A DNA stretch of 64,000 bases, taken from Tanytarsus gracilentus. Lineage: Eukaryota > Arthropoda > Insecta > Diptera > Chironomidae. The notes beneath the pieces were generated by a model. That model was not told the DNA's origin. It saw nothing but the letters and a program-made list of their open reading frames with translations, and made no database searches. The stretch is taken from the NCBI GenBank assembly GCA_038502055.1, contig JAXRKN010000037.1, positions 3,720,001 through 3,784,000 on the forward strand. The letters run 5' to 3'. Below, piece by piece: positions 24,801 to 36,200 of the stretch (positions are counted from its first letter, which is position 1; each line of letters opens with the position of its first letter). The position numbers and the translations under genes were made by a program.

Positions 24801-26766
24801 TTCGTAAGTACTTTAAACGTGATATTGAAACTCTCTTGAACTGTCATAAGTGTCTTGTTATGAAAAAGTTGAATTGGCTCTAGATTCTCTTCACTCACTC
24901 GAATAACAATAACCGAGCGAAAGTTTTCCACTTTTCAATCTACTCGAAAAGCGTCTTACGTTGACGACTCTTAATAGAATTTTCTGGTTTATCTCTAGAT
25001 AAAAAGTTTTTTATAATTTTATGACTTTTCAACTTCGTTTCTTGATGCATAACAAAAATTATGAATAAAGTTTTTTTCAATGCTGAAAGCTTAGAAACTT
25101 AATTATTTTAGTTGTGAGCTAATTTCAATCTAAGCTTTCAGTTTTTATTAAAAAAATCCTCAACCCCTGTCGTTGGATGAATTAATCGAAAATCCATCTC
25201 TAAATTCGAAATTGATTTAATCTACGAAGCGAACTTAAATTAAATTTGCACAAAAAACTTTTTTTATTTTCATTTCGATTCGTTGACGACTCTCGCAGCC
25301 ATAGAAATAGAACAGCATAAAAAAGCAACAGAGGAAAATCCATTAAATCGAGTTATTGTGGTTTGTCCGCCATTATTTCCACCGACTCACGGCTATCTCG
25401 AATGCACACGCCCAGTGGAGAATTCAACAACAACCGGTCGAATGAAAATTATTAACAGACCCGGTAGTGAATGTCGGTTGCGATGTCCGACAAGGTTTGT
25501 GAAATTAATTTTATTACTTATTTGCTCCATAAACGCATAATTAATTTTCTATTTGAAAATAAAAAGCTACCGAGCTTCTGGAACGTACATCAGGACATGC
25601 GGGAATGATGGTAAATGGCATGGCTATGATGATGGAATCTGTATAAGTAAGTTACAATGAAAACTTTTTTCCTACGCTTTTGTGCACATTTCGTGGTTTT
25701 CTTTTTCTCTTCACGCTCCACAGAATATCCAACTCCGAGACTAATTTGTCCGCCAAACCAATTGCTTGAACTACCGGAGAAAAGCAAGAAAGTTCAGGTA
25801 AAGTTGCAGAGACCAAAGACGGATGTAAACTTTAAGCGAGACATAACAATTAAGCCATCATGGATTAAGAGTGAAAAAATTACTCTCGGCATTGGTGTGC
25901 AAAACATCACATACACGGCCAAACATCCCATTTCGAAGCTTACACTTTCCTGTACAACCTCAATTTTTGTTGTCGGTAAGTTGGTTTGTCGCTTGCAACA
26001 TTTTCATTGTCGCTGTGGAGAATTTCGAGAATAATTTTTAAGATTTCCATGAAAAATATTTCGATTTAAATAAGCGAGAATCCTTATGAAAAAAAATTTC
26101 AAATTAGAACGCAATTTTCCGCAAAAACAAATTTCATCTCCAAACAACAGAGAAAATGCCATGTGGTGGAGGAAAAAATTCATTTTTGGGGTAATTAATT
26201 TCAATTCTCGTTTCGTTTCTCTCATTTATTCCCATCGATGTCGACGACCGACTATCTGTAATCGGGGGAAATAAAAAGATGGCTCACCACCAGTCGTTGA
26301 TTATTGCCCAGCATCGCAGAAGCATAAAGTCGAGAAGCACCATGAGAGTCTTAAAGTCTCATGGACTGAGCCCAAGTTTTCTGATAATGTGAAAGTTACC
26401 GATGTTACACAAACAAATGTGAGTAAATCTTTCTCCACAATTTTGGGGTCGAAAACGTAGGAGCAAAAAATTTTGTGCTCCATTAACAGAGCTTAGTGTG
26501 TCCTTAATGAAACTTTAATTAAATTTTCCTTTTTCTCTCTCTCCGCTCATTTTTCATGCAATGCACGCACGACACATAAAACATGGGAACGAACTGTGTT
26601 TATATAGATGGCAGGCAGTCTATTTGGTCTTGGAAGCCATCAAATAATTTATGAGGCACGCGATGCAGCCGGGTACAAGAGTCGATGTTCATTCAAGATT
26701 ATCATCAATGCACCAAAGCGTGAGGGCTTGAAGCTTCCGATTAAGAATAATAAATTTTACTACTAA
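18823..26766 (+). CDS. Secreted Sushi/EGF/HYR modular protein, shorter paralogue (15 exons, 944 aa)
   Basis: Exons 18823-18880, 20505-20649, 21503-21810, 21870-22040, 22358-22550, 22622-22959, 23079-23201, 23789-23983, 24058-24405, 24675-24803, 25299-25494, 25567-25646, 25724-25975, 26279-26418 and 26608-26766 join to 2,835 nt. Exon 1 encodes a signal peptide (MRIILIWINLFSIIFTVKIG). Residues ~68-280 are charged, with a Lys/Arg block near 120-140. Next come a Sushi (CCP) domain ~280-350, an EGF ~372-404, cbEGFs of DVNEC/DINEC/DIDEC type to ~669, a second Sushi ~683-762 and two HYR domains ~763-930. One cbEGF (exon 9) is interrupted by an Asp/Tyr/Gly-rich insert. Ca-binding EGF and HYR modules point to extracellular adhesion or matrix. 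Exons 2 to early 6 are duplicated in inverted form at 10.9-13.0 kb. It faces its larger paralogue tail to tail. Fly faulty attraction (frac) is a possible relative; this is from memory. Poly(A) signal: AATAAA at 27,122. Confidence 0.88.
19752..22661 (+). repeat. Right arm of the ~2.9 kb inverted segmental duplication
   Basis: Mirror of 10,895-13,786. This arm runs from within intron 1 through exons 2-5 into exon 6 of the intact gene, whose reading frame continues past the breakpoint, so this is probably the parental copy. One clear indel between the arms lies in intron 5 (right arm 22,559-22,580, replaced by a few bases in the left arm). Confidence 0.9.
25083..25141. repeat. 12-bp perfect inverted repeat in intron 10
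   Basis: CTGAAAGCTTAG (25083-25094) and CTAAGCTTTCAG (25130-25141) are exact reverse complements around a 35-base loop. It could fold as an RNA hairpin in the intron. Too short and loop-heavy to call a microRNA precursor. Confidence 0.4.
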
Positions 26767-29700
26767 GAACGATGGAAGACGATATCGATATATCAATTTT
26801 TATTAAGTTGCTTTTTATCGCCGGAATTAGGAGCTCTTAATTTAGTCAGGCAAGCAGCATGCTCTCGTGCACCATAAAGTCAACTTTTTCTTTTTCTCAT
26901 CTCATTACGTGAACGTCTTCTAGTAGAGGAAGACTATGTGCACGACTTACTCTCATTTCTAATTTATATTTGTGTAAAAACTTTTGCGTGAATTACGACA
27001 CAAAGGCAAAACTATATAGCATGCAAGCGAGTAAGTCGAGCGTTAGAGAAAACAGAAGATGGAAATAAAAAAAAAGCTGTAAAAAGGAACTTTGAAAACA
27101 ATAATTTATGGCGAAGAAGAAAATAAAGTTTAATAAGGTATAAAAATGGAATGTCTTTGACAGTTGTTGTTTATATCATCACGAATTCGATTGGAAATAT
27201 TCGACTAAGAAAAAATTTTCGAATGATTATAATTCTTTTAAACTAGAAAGTTCAAGCTGACAAAAATTTTGTTTTTTATATTTTTAATAAAATTTAAATT
27301 TCATTTAAAAAAAATTTAGAAACATTACACTTTTGACATACAAACAAACTTTTTAGAGAAAATATATAATAAAAATTTAACATCTCTTTTCAGCATGAGA
27401 AAATTCTCAATTTTTTAAATGCCATTATTTTTAATAGCAGCACATGAAACTTCCGTTCTAGTTTATTTTATTTCCTCCTTTCTTCCCGACTTTAAAAGCC
27501 ATAAAACAAAAACATCATCAACAATTGTGTATGTGCATCATTTAAATCGTCAACTCTACTCAATGTGAATTTTAAATTATGTGTAGCAGTGAAATTTTAA
27601 TTTGTAAAATGAGAATTTTGTAACGCGCGTCACGAGTTTGCAGTCACATGTCTTTTCACCTCAAAATGATTAATGGCTTCATATTTTTTTGCAACAGCTC
27701 AGAAGATGCGAGAAAAGTGTGAGGGAAATATGGTACTTCACATACATTTACGTTGACATTTTAAGGATCAAGTGGGACGAAGCTGAAGGGAGGAAAATTA
27801 AAAGGAGCTCTTCGTAAGCAAAAGTAAGTGTGTATGCGTGTATCTGATACTGCGAGCTAAAAGGAAGAAAAGCAAACAATTATTTACACGGCGGCGTCTA
27901 ATGAAAATTAATGATGTAATTTGAAAAAGTTTTGTGTGTGTAGGAAATGTACGAAGATTGCGTAACATTTTGAATTAAGTTCTTGAAATATTTTGGCTTT
28001 AATAAAAAATCAACCAGAGTTAATTAGATTGAGATTCCTCACAATTTCTCCCTTCTAATTTTTTGGAAAAAGGGACATAAATACTGAGCTCTCTCTGTTA
28101 TTGCCACTCCAGACGACATTTTTCATTTACGGGGGTGGCAGCAACCGAAAGAACTTCAACTTTTTTAATTCTACGTGACGGCAAGAAAGTTTTGCTTCCT
28201 CTTCTTCTCGTGCACTTCCTCAACCCTCGAGAGGTCGTGCTGAGATTTTTAAGCAAATTACTCCCTCTCCACTTCTCCTTCAACGTGGGACGAATAATTG
28301 AGAAAAGTTTTAAATTATATCATTATAAGCCTACAACATTAAATTGTAATATACTTTGAGTAACATGCAGGCGAGCAATTAGTAATCTCTTAAGCTGCTT
28401 AAACGCATGCACGAGAATAGAATTTTAAATTAATTTACTGAGTTGCGCGCGTGATTTAGAGAGAAAAGTTTTACCATTGAATGCAAATTATTTAATGAAC
28501 ACCCTCGCTCTCACAATCTTTAATCGTGTCATGATGGAATTAAAGTTTATGTACCATGAAATCGGATGGATGTGAATAAAAAAATCTGATAATCATCGAA
28601 AATCTAGTTTGAAATTGAGTAAAGTTTTTTGCCCAATTTATTTTATCGTCGAGAATAAACTAGAATTGTCTTTTATGGCCAATGATTGTCATCATATAAA
28701 GAAAAATTATCTATTAGAAAATTTTCATGGTGTGCAAGAGGGTGCAGGTTTAAAAATATTTTAATTTTAGTGTTAAAAAATTCAAAAAAAAAAAATTGAA
28801 AAAATTCCTCTCTATTCGCTAACCCCTTTCGAGTAATTCCAAAACTATTTCTTCCACCCATCTTGTTCCAGTTCATCTGCTTCCATTTTTATTGTCACTC
28901 AAATTGTAGAAGAGAGCTCAACTAATTTTTTGCAGCTCTTCCTTTTCTTTTATTTTTATAGCTCATAGATTTATCTTTATAGCTATCGAGCTTTTATTAT
29001 CCTAACCGAAGCATGCAACACACCACCACCATCATCTGATCTCTTCTCTATCCCGATTTTGTTTTTCATGAAAACATAAAGAAAAGTTTCAGTTTGCATC
29101 TCTCATTCTCCTTTTGGGGTGCCAAATAAAAATATAAGAAGTCTAAAGGGGCCATAAAGATGGGAGAAATTAGATAAAGAAAATCTTTCCATGTTCAAGT
29201 TTTAAAAGCAAACAACAAATTTCCATAAGAGCTTTTCTTTTCCCACCTTCAAGTGTGTACTTTGCTGGTCCTACCTAAGGTTAATGGGATCATGTGAAAA
29301 TGAGAGAGCCGTGATATTAATCTTGACACAATCTCTCGAGAATCCTTTCGAGTTTCGAACGGAAATCCGGCGATTTGACGATCAGACATAGTAAAAAAAA
29401 CTTTTCATATTAAAAATTCATGAATGTAGATTAAGAAATTACTTGTACTAAAAAATCTGAGAATGAAAGGAATTTTCTAATGACTCACTCTGATGATGGC
29501 GGAGTGGAAGTGAAATTTTACAATCTCATTTTAATTTGAAAGCGAAAATTTTTATGTCATGAAAATTAAATTTTAATGTTCCGCCTTCAAATTCTTCATC
29601 ATGAGCTGCGCGAGGATATGAATGAATACATTTTGTAGCATATAATGAGAGAAGCTTCAATTTTCTTGCTGTCTCATTCCTGCATGATAATGTTTTTTTC

Positions 29701-32205
29701 CGGCTTTATGGGAAGCGAAAAGTTTCTTCCAAACAATGATTGCTGTTAAAAATTATACATTTTCATTTCAATGCCACAGAGCATAAAACCACGAGAATCA
29801 TATTTCCGGAGGATAAAACACATTCTGCTACTCACAATTTCCTTAAATTTACCAATTTTAATTTTTATGCTCGAATGCTCGCAACTAGTTTTTTGCTTTT
29901 TGAGCGTGAGATGATTTGGTTGTAAATTTAAATGTTTTGAAATTTTCTTGAATTTTTTCTACTAAAAAAATGTTCCGCAAGTCACGACTCGATGACAATC
30001 TCAACTTTTCTAATTCACTTTCCGAACGATATCGTCCGCAATTTAATAGCACCATCAGCGCAAACAATAACTAAGAGCAAAAAAGATTGGAAAATATCTA
30101 CAAACAACAATAAAGAACATGTGTTATGTATTATGAGAATATTGCAATAAAACATAAATCTTCGGTACACGGTTAGTGAGCTAGGAATCTGATAACAAAT
30201 TTTTTCCATTATGAGCGAATGAAGAAAATGCGGAGGAGTAAACGGCAACATGATATAAGAAGTGCGGAGAAAAGCTTCTTTTTTTTCGTTGAAATAGGAA
30301 ATCACGAGCTGGTTTGGGGAGAGCAAAATTTCCGGACCGTCTTTTGTGTGTTCACATACACACACACAAAAACACACCAGGGATAATAAAGGCAATGTTT
30401 GTTTGTTGATAATAAAGAAATATATGCACAGGACAGAACTGTTATCATCCTTAAATGGACTCTTTATTTCCGCACCAGAAGAGCAAAAATAAAAGTGAAA
30501 TTGTTGTTGTTATTTGGAGAGGCAGTCGAACAGACAAACATTCTCCAATATCGTTCGTTATCTTCAAGACAATAAATTTACCGTTTTTCGAGAGCGAGAG
30601 CATGTCCTCAAAGAAATAAAGGATGAAAACCGATTTCTCTTCGCTCCTTCGAATTTATCTTTTGAATTGCATCACTTCAGTTAATAAGTGATATATGAGA
30701 AAATGGAGTATTGAATTTATTCCCATAAATAAATAAATTGCAATCGTTGGATTGAAAGAAATTTAATTTAAATTCATCAAATATTTTCATTGTAATCTCT
30801 CTCTGTCAGTTTATTAGAACAAGAAAGTGATGAATTTGATCTCACACGACCATGAAAGTTTGCTGCATGACAGAGTATGTAAGTCGAACCTCCCCAACAC
30901 TAACCGACATCATGTATGTAAGAATGACAAGATATGAAAAAACGGCACATGCCGTTCGTGCGAAATATATTATCACTGATACAAAAAATACTGATTGAGT
31001 AGGCAAAGTCGTGACCGAAATCTATAATTCGCCCACTTCCTTTACAACACTCTCAGTTTCTTTTGCAGAATATGGAATTGGATCAAATCATCATTGCTCT
31101 TGTATCACTTTCGTGAGGAAAGAAAATTTTGTTCTTGTTACAACTTTATGTGCATGTTTTTTGCTAGATGATAACCTGACCATGGACTGATAAGTTTTGT
31201 CGTAAACTGACATGCCATTACCTAAATTTAGTTAGACTAAAACTATTTCAGAGAGTTGGGTTGAAAAACTTTTTGCTAAGTATATTGAGGGTTATTAAAC
31301 TGTTAAATAAATTTGAAGTTTAGATAAATTTATTTTATTTAAATACTTTGGTATATAACTTTATTTACTTTATATAAACTAGTTTAAGTTTTAAATTTTG
31401 CCTCTGACTTACGTGTCTTCATTTGAAGGTTTTAAAAAATTAATTTCTCTTCTTTAATTTTCTTTCTCTTGATTTAATCGATTTTGATCTTTTAATCACT
31501 CTTAAAAAATTGAACTTTCATATGAAAGAATAAAAGTGAACTGATTAATTTCATTCGAGAAATCGAAACTCATTTTCTCTCCAAAAAGCAATCAAAAATT
31601 GAGAAGCTTCTTCAAATAAAAAAAACCTTGATCTTTTTCAACAAAATGAGAAGCGTGTAAAATTTCGCCGTAAAATAAATCTTTCAAACTTCATCGTGCC
31701 AATTGATTTTATTGCTAAAATATCACAAACTATCATGAGAAAGAGCTGAAAATTGAAATTGTCACGAAAATATAAAGAAATCAAAATCCAACGTTGCAGG
31801 TGCTAAAAAATAACAAGCAATTTATATCGTCAAAGAATTTGTGAAGGCGTCGAACATGAAGTGAAATATTTTTTTAAGCAAATTAAATTCCGCTGTTTCT
31901 GGGTGAAATTTTTTTGTTTTGAACTCAATTAATAATTACACATTTATGCAGTTTTTTTCAACACTCTGTACTCTGTCAAACACACTTCAACATTTTTTCG
32001 CTTTTTATTTCACATGGTTTATTTTTACGGGTGAAGAGTTGTATTCGTATGCAATCACATTATGTGCATCGGGAATTAGAGCTCACTAATTGAATTCGTT
32101 GGTGGTATTTTTAATCTCAAATGCTATAAAAGGAAGACTTAAAGTATAAATGGAACATTTGTCAAACAGCAAGAAAATTTTTAGCCATTTGTCATTTTTA
32201 TTTTT
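26767..32205. other. Intergenic region with the 3' UTR of the + strand Sushi/EGF/HYR gene
   Basis: The first ~360 bases are probably 3' UTR, ending after AATAAA at 27,122-27,127. The remaining ~5 kb is AT-rich with scattered short ORFs on both strands. The longest, 126 codons on the minus strand at 30,015-30,395, includes a CA-repeat and shows no domain. No RNA gene or mobile element was recognised. Confidence 0.45.
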
Positions 32206-32475
32206 TTAAGCGCTCTCAGTTTTGATAACAGAGTCATGTGTTTTGGTTGTTTTGCCGTCGCCAGAGAATGCGTTTGAAACTTTCTTGTACACGATGTAGC
32301 CCAAAATTCCGAAAACAGTTAATTTTGCGACATTTGCACGTCCACGCACTGTTGTGCTAGTGAGATGTCGAGAAATTCCTTTAAGTGATGGATCGTCTAA
32401 AATATCGCCATGATGATCGTAGGTTTTTCCGCCCGAAGTCGTTTCCACTTCAAATTTTGTTTCGTGTCCGGACAT
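32206..32475 (-). CDS. Small single-exon protein resembling ATP synthase subunit k / DAPIT (89 aa)
   Basis: The ORF starts at an ATG and ends in TAA, with AATAAA a few bases later. Residues ~33-62 (GISRHLTSTTVRGRANVAKL followed by a hydrophobic stretch and YKK) match the pattern of DAPIT/USMG5: a G-(I/L)-x(3)-(F/L)-N/T-S-T-x(2)-GR-x-N segment, then one transmembrane helix (~VFGILGYIVY) and a basic end. DAPIT is a small inner-membrane subunit of the mitochondrial ATP synthase that helps dimer stability. Family members are usually ~55-60 aa; this one has ~30 extra polar N-terminal residues and a Thr/Lys-rich tail. It sits alone between two large genes and has no introns, so it may be a retroposed or diverged paralogue. 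The assignment rests on motif memory. Confidence 0.65.
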   Translation of the reverse strand: MSGHETKFEVETTSGGKTYDHHGDILDDPSLKGISRHLTSTTVRGRANVAKLTVFGILGYIVYKKVSNAFSGDGKTTKTHDSVIKTESA

Positions 32476-33213
32476 ACTTTATTAAAATTTATGGCTTTTT
32501 TTTGTTGTGTTCGAAATGCAAATTTTTCTGTTCTTTCACTGCCTACTCAGATATATTTTCGGTCGGCTATAAATTTTTAACTTTTTTTATATTCATTTAT
32601 TTTGTCATAGGCGAGAATCTGTTTTCACATTAAACTTTTATGGCTACAAATTTTAATGCTTGCGAAAATCCGAAAATCCTTCAACTTAAAAGGGACATCG
32701 AACATTTATATGTGTACGCAACGAAGACGATTCAGCATGTTTTATGGACCAAATTTAATGCTCTTTAGCCTCTTCCTGCTGTCCTTATTCAACTCGCTCC
32801 TTGTTCCATTCTAAACTCACGCAAAATCGTTCGAAAAAATTGGGGAAAATTATCTTTAAAAAATTTAATTTTAATGATGATAAATTTTTCAACAATCATT
32901 TTCTGAAACAAAATTCACCCACATTTAAAGTCAAGTTGATGTTGATTTAAAAAAATAATTTTATCAGTATTATTTCAGTTGTATTTATACAAGCATAAAT
33001 ATTGTTGCAACTTATGCTTGAAATAACTTTTTAATGATGGAAATTTTTAATCTTCTTTGTTACAATTTTGCATAAAATATTTTTTTTCTCTTTCGTTGGT
33101 TAGCAATTGTGTGTTTGAGTCCGGCATTGCATTATTAATTAGTTTTTGTAGTTCATAAGCGTAGCATAGTAAAAAATATTGTTTCTCTCTATTTTTGTTC
33201 CGCTTCAGTTCAT
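32476..33213. other. Short intergenic stretch between the DAPIT-like gene and the large minus-strand gene
   Basis: It must hold the promoter and 5' UTR of the DAPIT-like gene and the 3' UTR of the large gene, both on the minus strand. No other feature was seen. Confidence 0.4.
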
Positions 33214-36200
33214 TCAGTCCCAGTGGGCGGCAGGAGAGTTTGTGTGGTAATACTGCTGACTTTGCTGCTGTCGATTATGCTGATGCATCTGTCTTTGTTG
33301 TTGATTGTTCTGAAGTTGTTGTTGCCTTTGTCTCGAACCATCCCACGATGAATAGAATCGCAATCTATTCTCGACTGAAAATATGGAAATTTCGAGTGAA
33401 TTTAAATTATTGCAAAGGAAGCAATTCTATAAGTTTCGTAAAATATTTTGAAGACTTACGTTGACGTTGTGATTGTGTTGCCTCAGGTTGATGTTTTCTC
33501 ATGTCATTCTCTCCGCGACCCTGATTTTGTTGCTGCTGAAGTCTGTTCCTTCGTACCTTGACATTTTTAATCAAACAACCTCGAGGTAAATTCCACTAAT
33601 TGTTTTTGAAATAGAAAAGAATTTTTTGCTATTAAAAAAACTTTTTTCTTCGTTAATTGAAATTATTTCAGCCTCGCTCTCGCATGAAATCTGCGGAGGA
33701 AAAGTTGAACATTTTTTCTTTCATTTCTTTTCTCTCGTTCTCGGATGAAATTAAATTTTAATTGCTTTGAAAATCCAATTTGTTGGAAAATTCCAACCAA
33801 ATTGTGAACAACCAATGTGTTGGAAAAAAGGACATTGATTATTATGGAAATGTGCATACGAAAGTTGGAATTTGCAATTGAAAATGAAATATTAATTCGT
33901 ATTATGATTGAATATGGAAATCTGATTTACTCAATTAGTTCAAAGTCCTGTGTATGCATTAGGATGTCATAGAGCGAGAGCAAATGCACTCACATGTCCA
34001 CGTTGAATAAATGCATGAAGAAATATTGATTCAATTCGTAAAATTAGAGATCAAAAGTCTGTTTCGCAAACATTAGAGTAATTAATTATTAGTGTGGGTT
34101 CTGTGGAATTTAAATTGATGCAAGAGATGGAAATTTTTACATTTAAACTTTACAAAAATTTTGTTTTTAAATTCATCAAATAATATTTCCACCCCTTGCC
34201 ATAAGATTTTGAGTTAAAATAAATTTCCTAGGGGATGAAATTCAAAAAAGGCTCTTTGAATTAATGATGCATGAGGAATGAGACCAAAAACCAAATTAAA
34301 TACAAATCTCTGCAAATTGTTTATAAATTGAGAAACTTTATTTGTGTTAACAAAACAATAATCATAAGTTATCGGGAAAATTAACTCTAAATCACAGTTC
34401 CAAAAGCTTTTAGGGTTTATAAATTTGTTATACATTAAATTTTTTTGTTATTTATGTTTTATAATGAAATGAGTGTTTAATGCTGAAAAATATTTATTAC
34501 TCAAAGTTAAAATCTTATTTTTTGATTGCAGGAATGGAAACTCACAATATAGAAATTTATAATCATTTTTATATTCTAAGTTTGATTTTTTCAAATTATT
34601 CTTTTAACTTCTTCTAGAAATCAATAAAATTATTAAAGCAATAAAGTTTTGCTGATAGAAATGTAATTTTTTACAAAACAAACATCCAGCAATAAAATAA
34701 ATTGCAACTCGTGCGGAAGATAGAAAGACTCGCCAACAACATCAAATGGCAGAGTCGAAACTATCGAAAAGGTACTTTTTGTATTTATTTAAGGGAGCAG
34801 AAACATGTTTCATGCTACTTTCACATAGCAATAATAAAGAACCTTTCTCTTCTTTTCAGCGCTCAAAATTTATAATTGACATGAGAATTTTCGACTGTTG
34901 CCTTTTTTCCTTCACAAAAGAAAGAATTGAAAATTCAGCATGTTTCTGTTGTATAAATTTTGTTATTTTATGTATGAGGTTTATTCATGCTGGATACGCT
35001 GATATGTTTCTCTCTCTCTCCCTGCTCTATCATTGTTTATTTTCTGTCTGTTTCATATTATCATTGAACTCTGTTTTCATTTCAATGACTATAGGAAAGA
35101 AGTGAGTGGGTTGAGTCCAAAATTGCTGTGAGAATTGTGAGTTACAAGTACGGTGGGAATCGAGGTGAAAGTTTGTACTTTTGTTCAACAGAAACTTAAA
35201 TATTTTGCCATAGAGAATTGTGCAAATTTATCCTTCATTCATGTGAAAAGTTTTGCTCGCTTTGTTATTTCTGCCAAGAATAATATTTTTTTAAATACTT
35301 TTACTACTCGATCTTACAACAATTCTAGGCTTTCCCACTTGCACACCGCCGCCACCACTCGTGGCACTCTCATCTGCCGTTGAATGCACAATTTGGTGAT
35401 AAATATTAATAAAATGTTTAACATTGCCATCATCCTTTTGCTCCTCCTCCTCGTCGTCATCGCAATTGTTATTGTTATGATTATTATTTTTAATTAAATT
35501 ATTTTTTATTCGATCACCGCCTTTGTTATTTTTGTCGCTGGTAATTTCAGCGGCTTTTGAAGTATTTTTGTCATTCATTAATTTATTATGATAGGCATTA
35601 ATGTGGTTATTTGCATGATGATTGCGGTGATTATTGTAATTATTGTTATTTGCTTCGATTTCGCCCTCTTTAATGCGTAAATAGATCCCGCCATTGTCTC
35701 CATTGTCATTACGCTTTCGATTCACGAAGTTTTCGAAATAAATATTTATACTCACGGGCTGATTTGAGCCAATTTTCATAGGACGACGACCGGGACAGAT
35801 GAGAAACGATTCGTGATTTCCCATTCCATGTCTATGATGGTGATGGATTTTTTGTTGTGGAGCTTTTTCATATGAATCCGGAATGATGTTCGTCTCTAAA
35901 GAAATCCTTTGACTTGGAGGCATCGTTGGTGGTTCATGACCTGAAATATATATTTTCGTACCTTAAAGTCAACCAATTTAAATTAAATGCCAATTTTCTG
36001 TAATTGACCGAAGTTAGTTCTTGATGAGTAATCAAATAAATTCAAGAGACAAGAACAAAATAAATGAACCATAAAAGTCAAATACAGAAACGAAAATTCA
36101 ATTTACAAAATGAATTTTCTCGACATTCGGTTAAATTCTAAAAAGTAAATTGGTATGGCTGTGAGGCAACTACCTACCTTTCACAGTTATTCGGAAGGTA

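Noticed and set aside
30015..30395. 126-codon minus-strand ORF
   Set aside because: Includes a CA-repeat (CVCVC), no domain, no splice partners, intergenic AT-rich context.
34746..35105. 119-codon plus-strand ORF
   Set aside because: Inside an intron of the large minus-strand gene; low-complexity Phe/Ser/Cys composition and no recognisable family.
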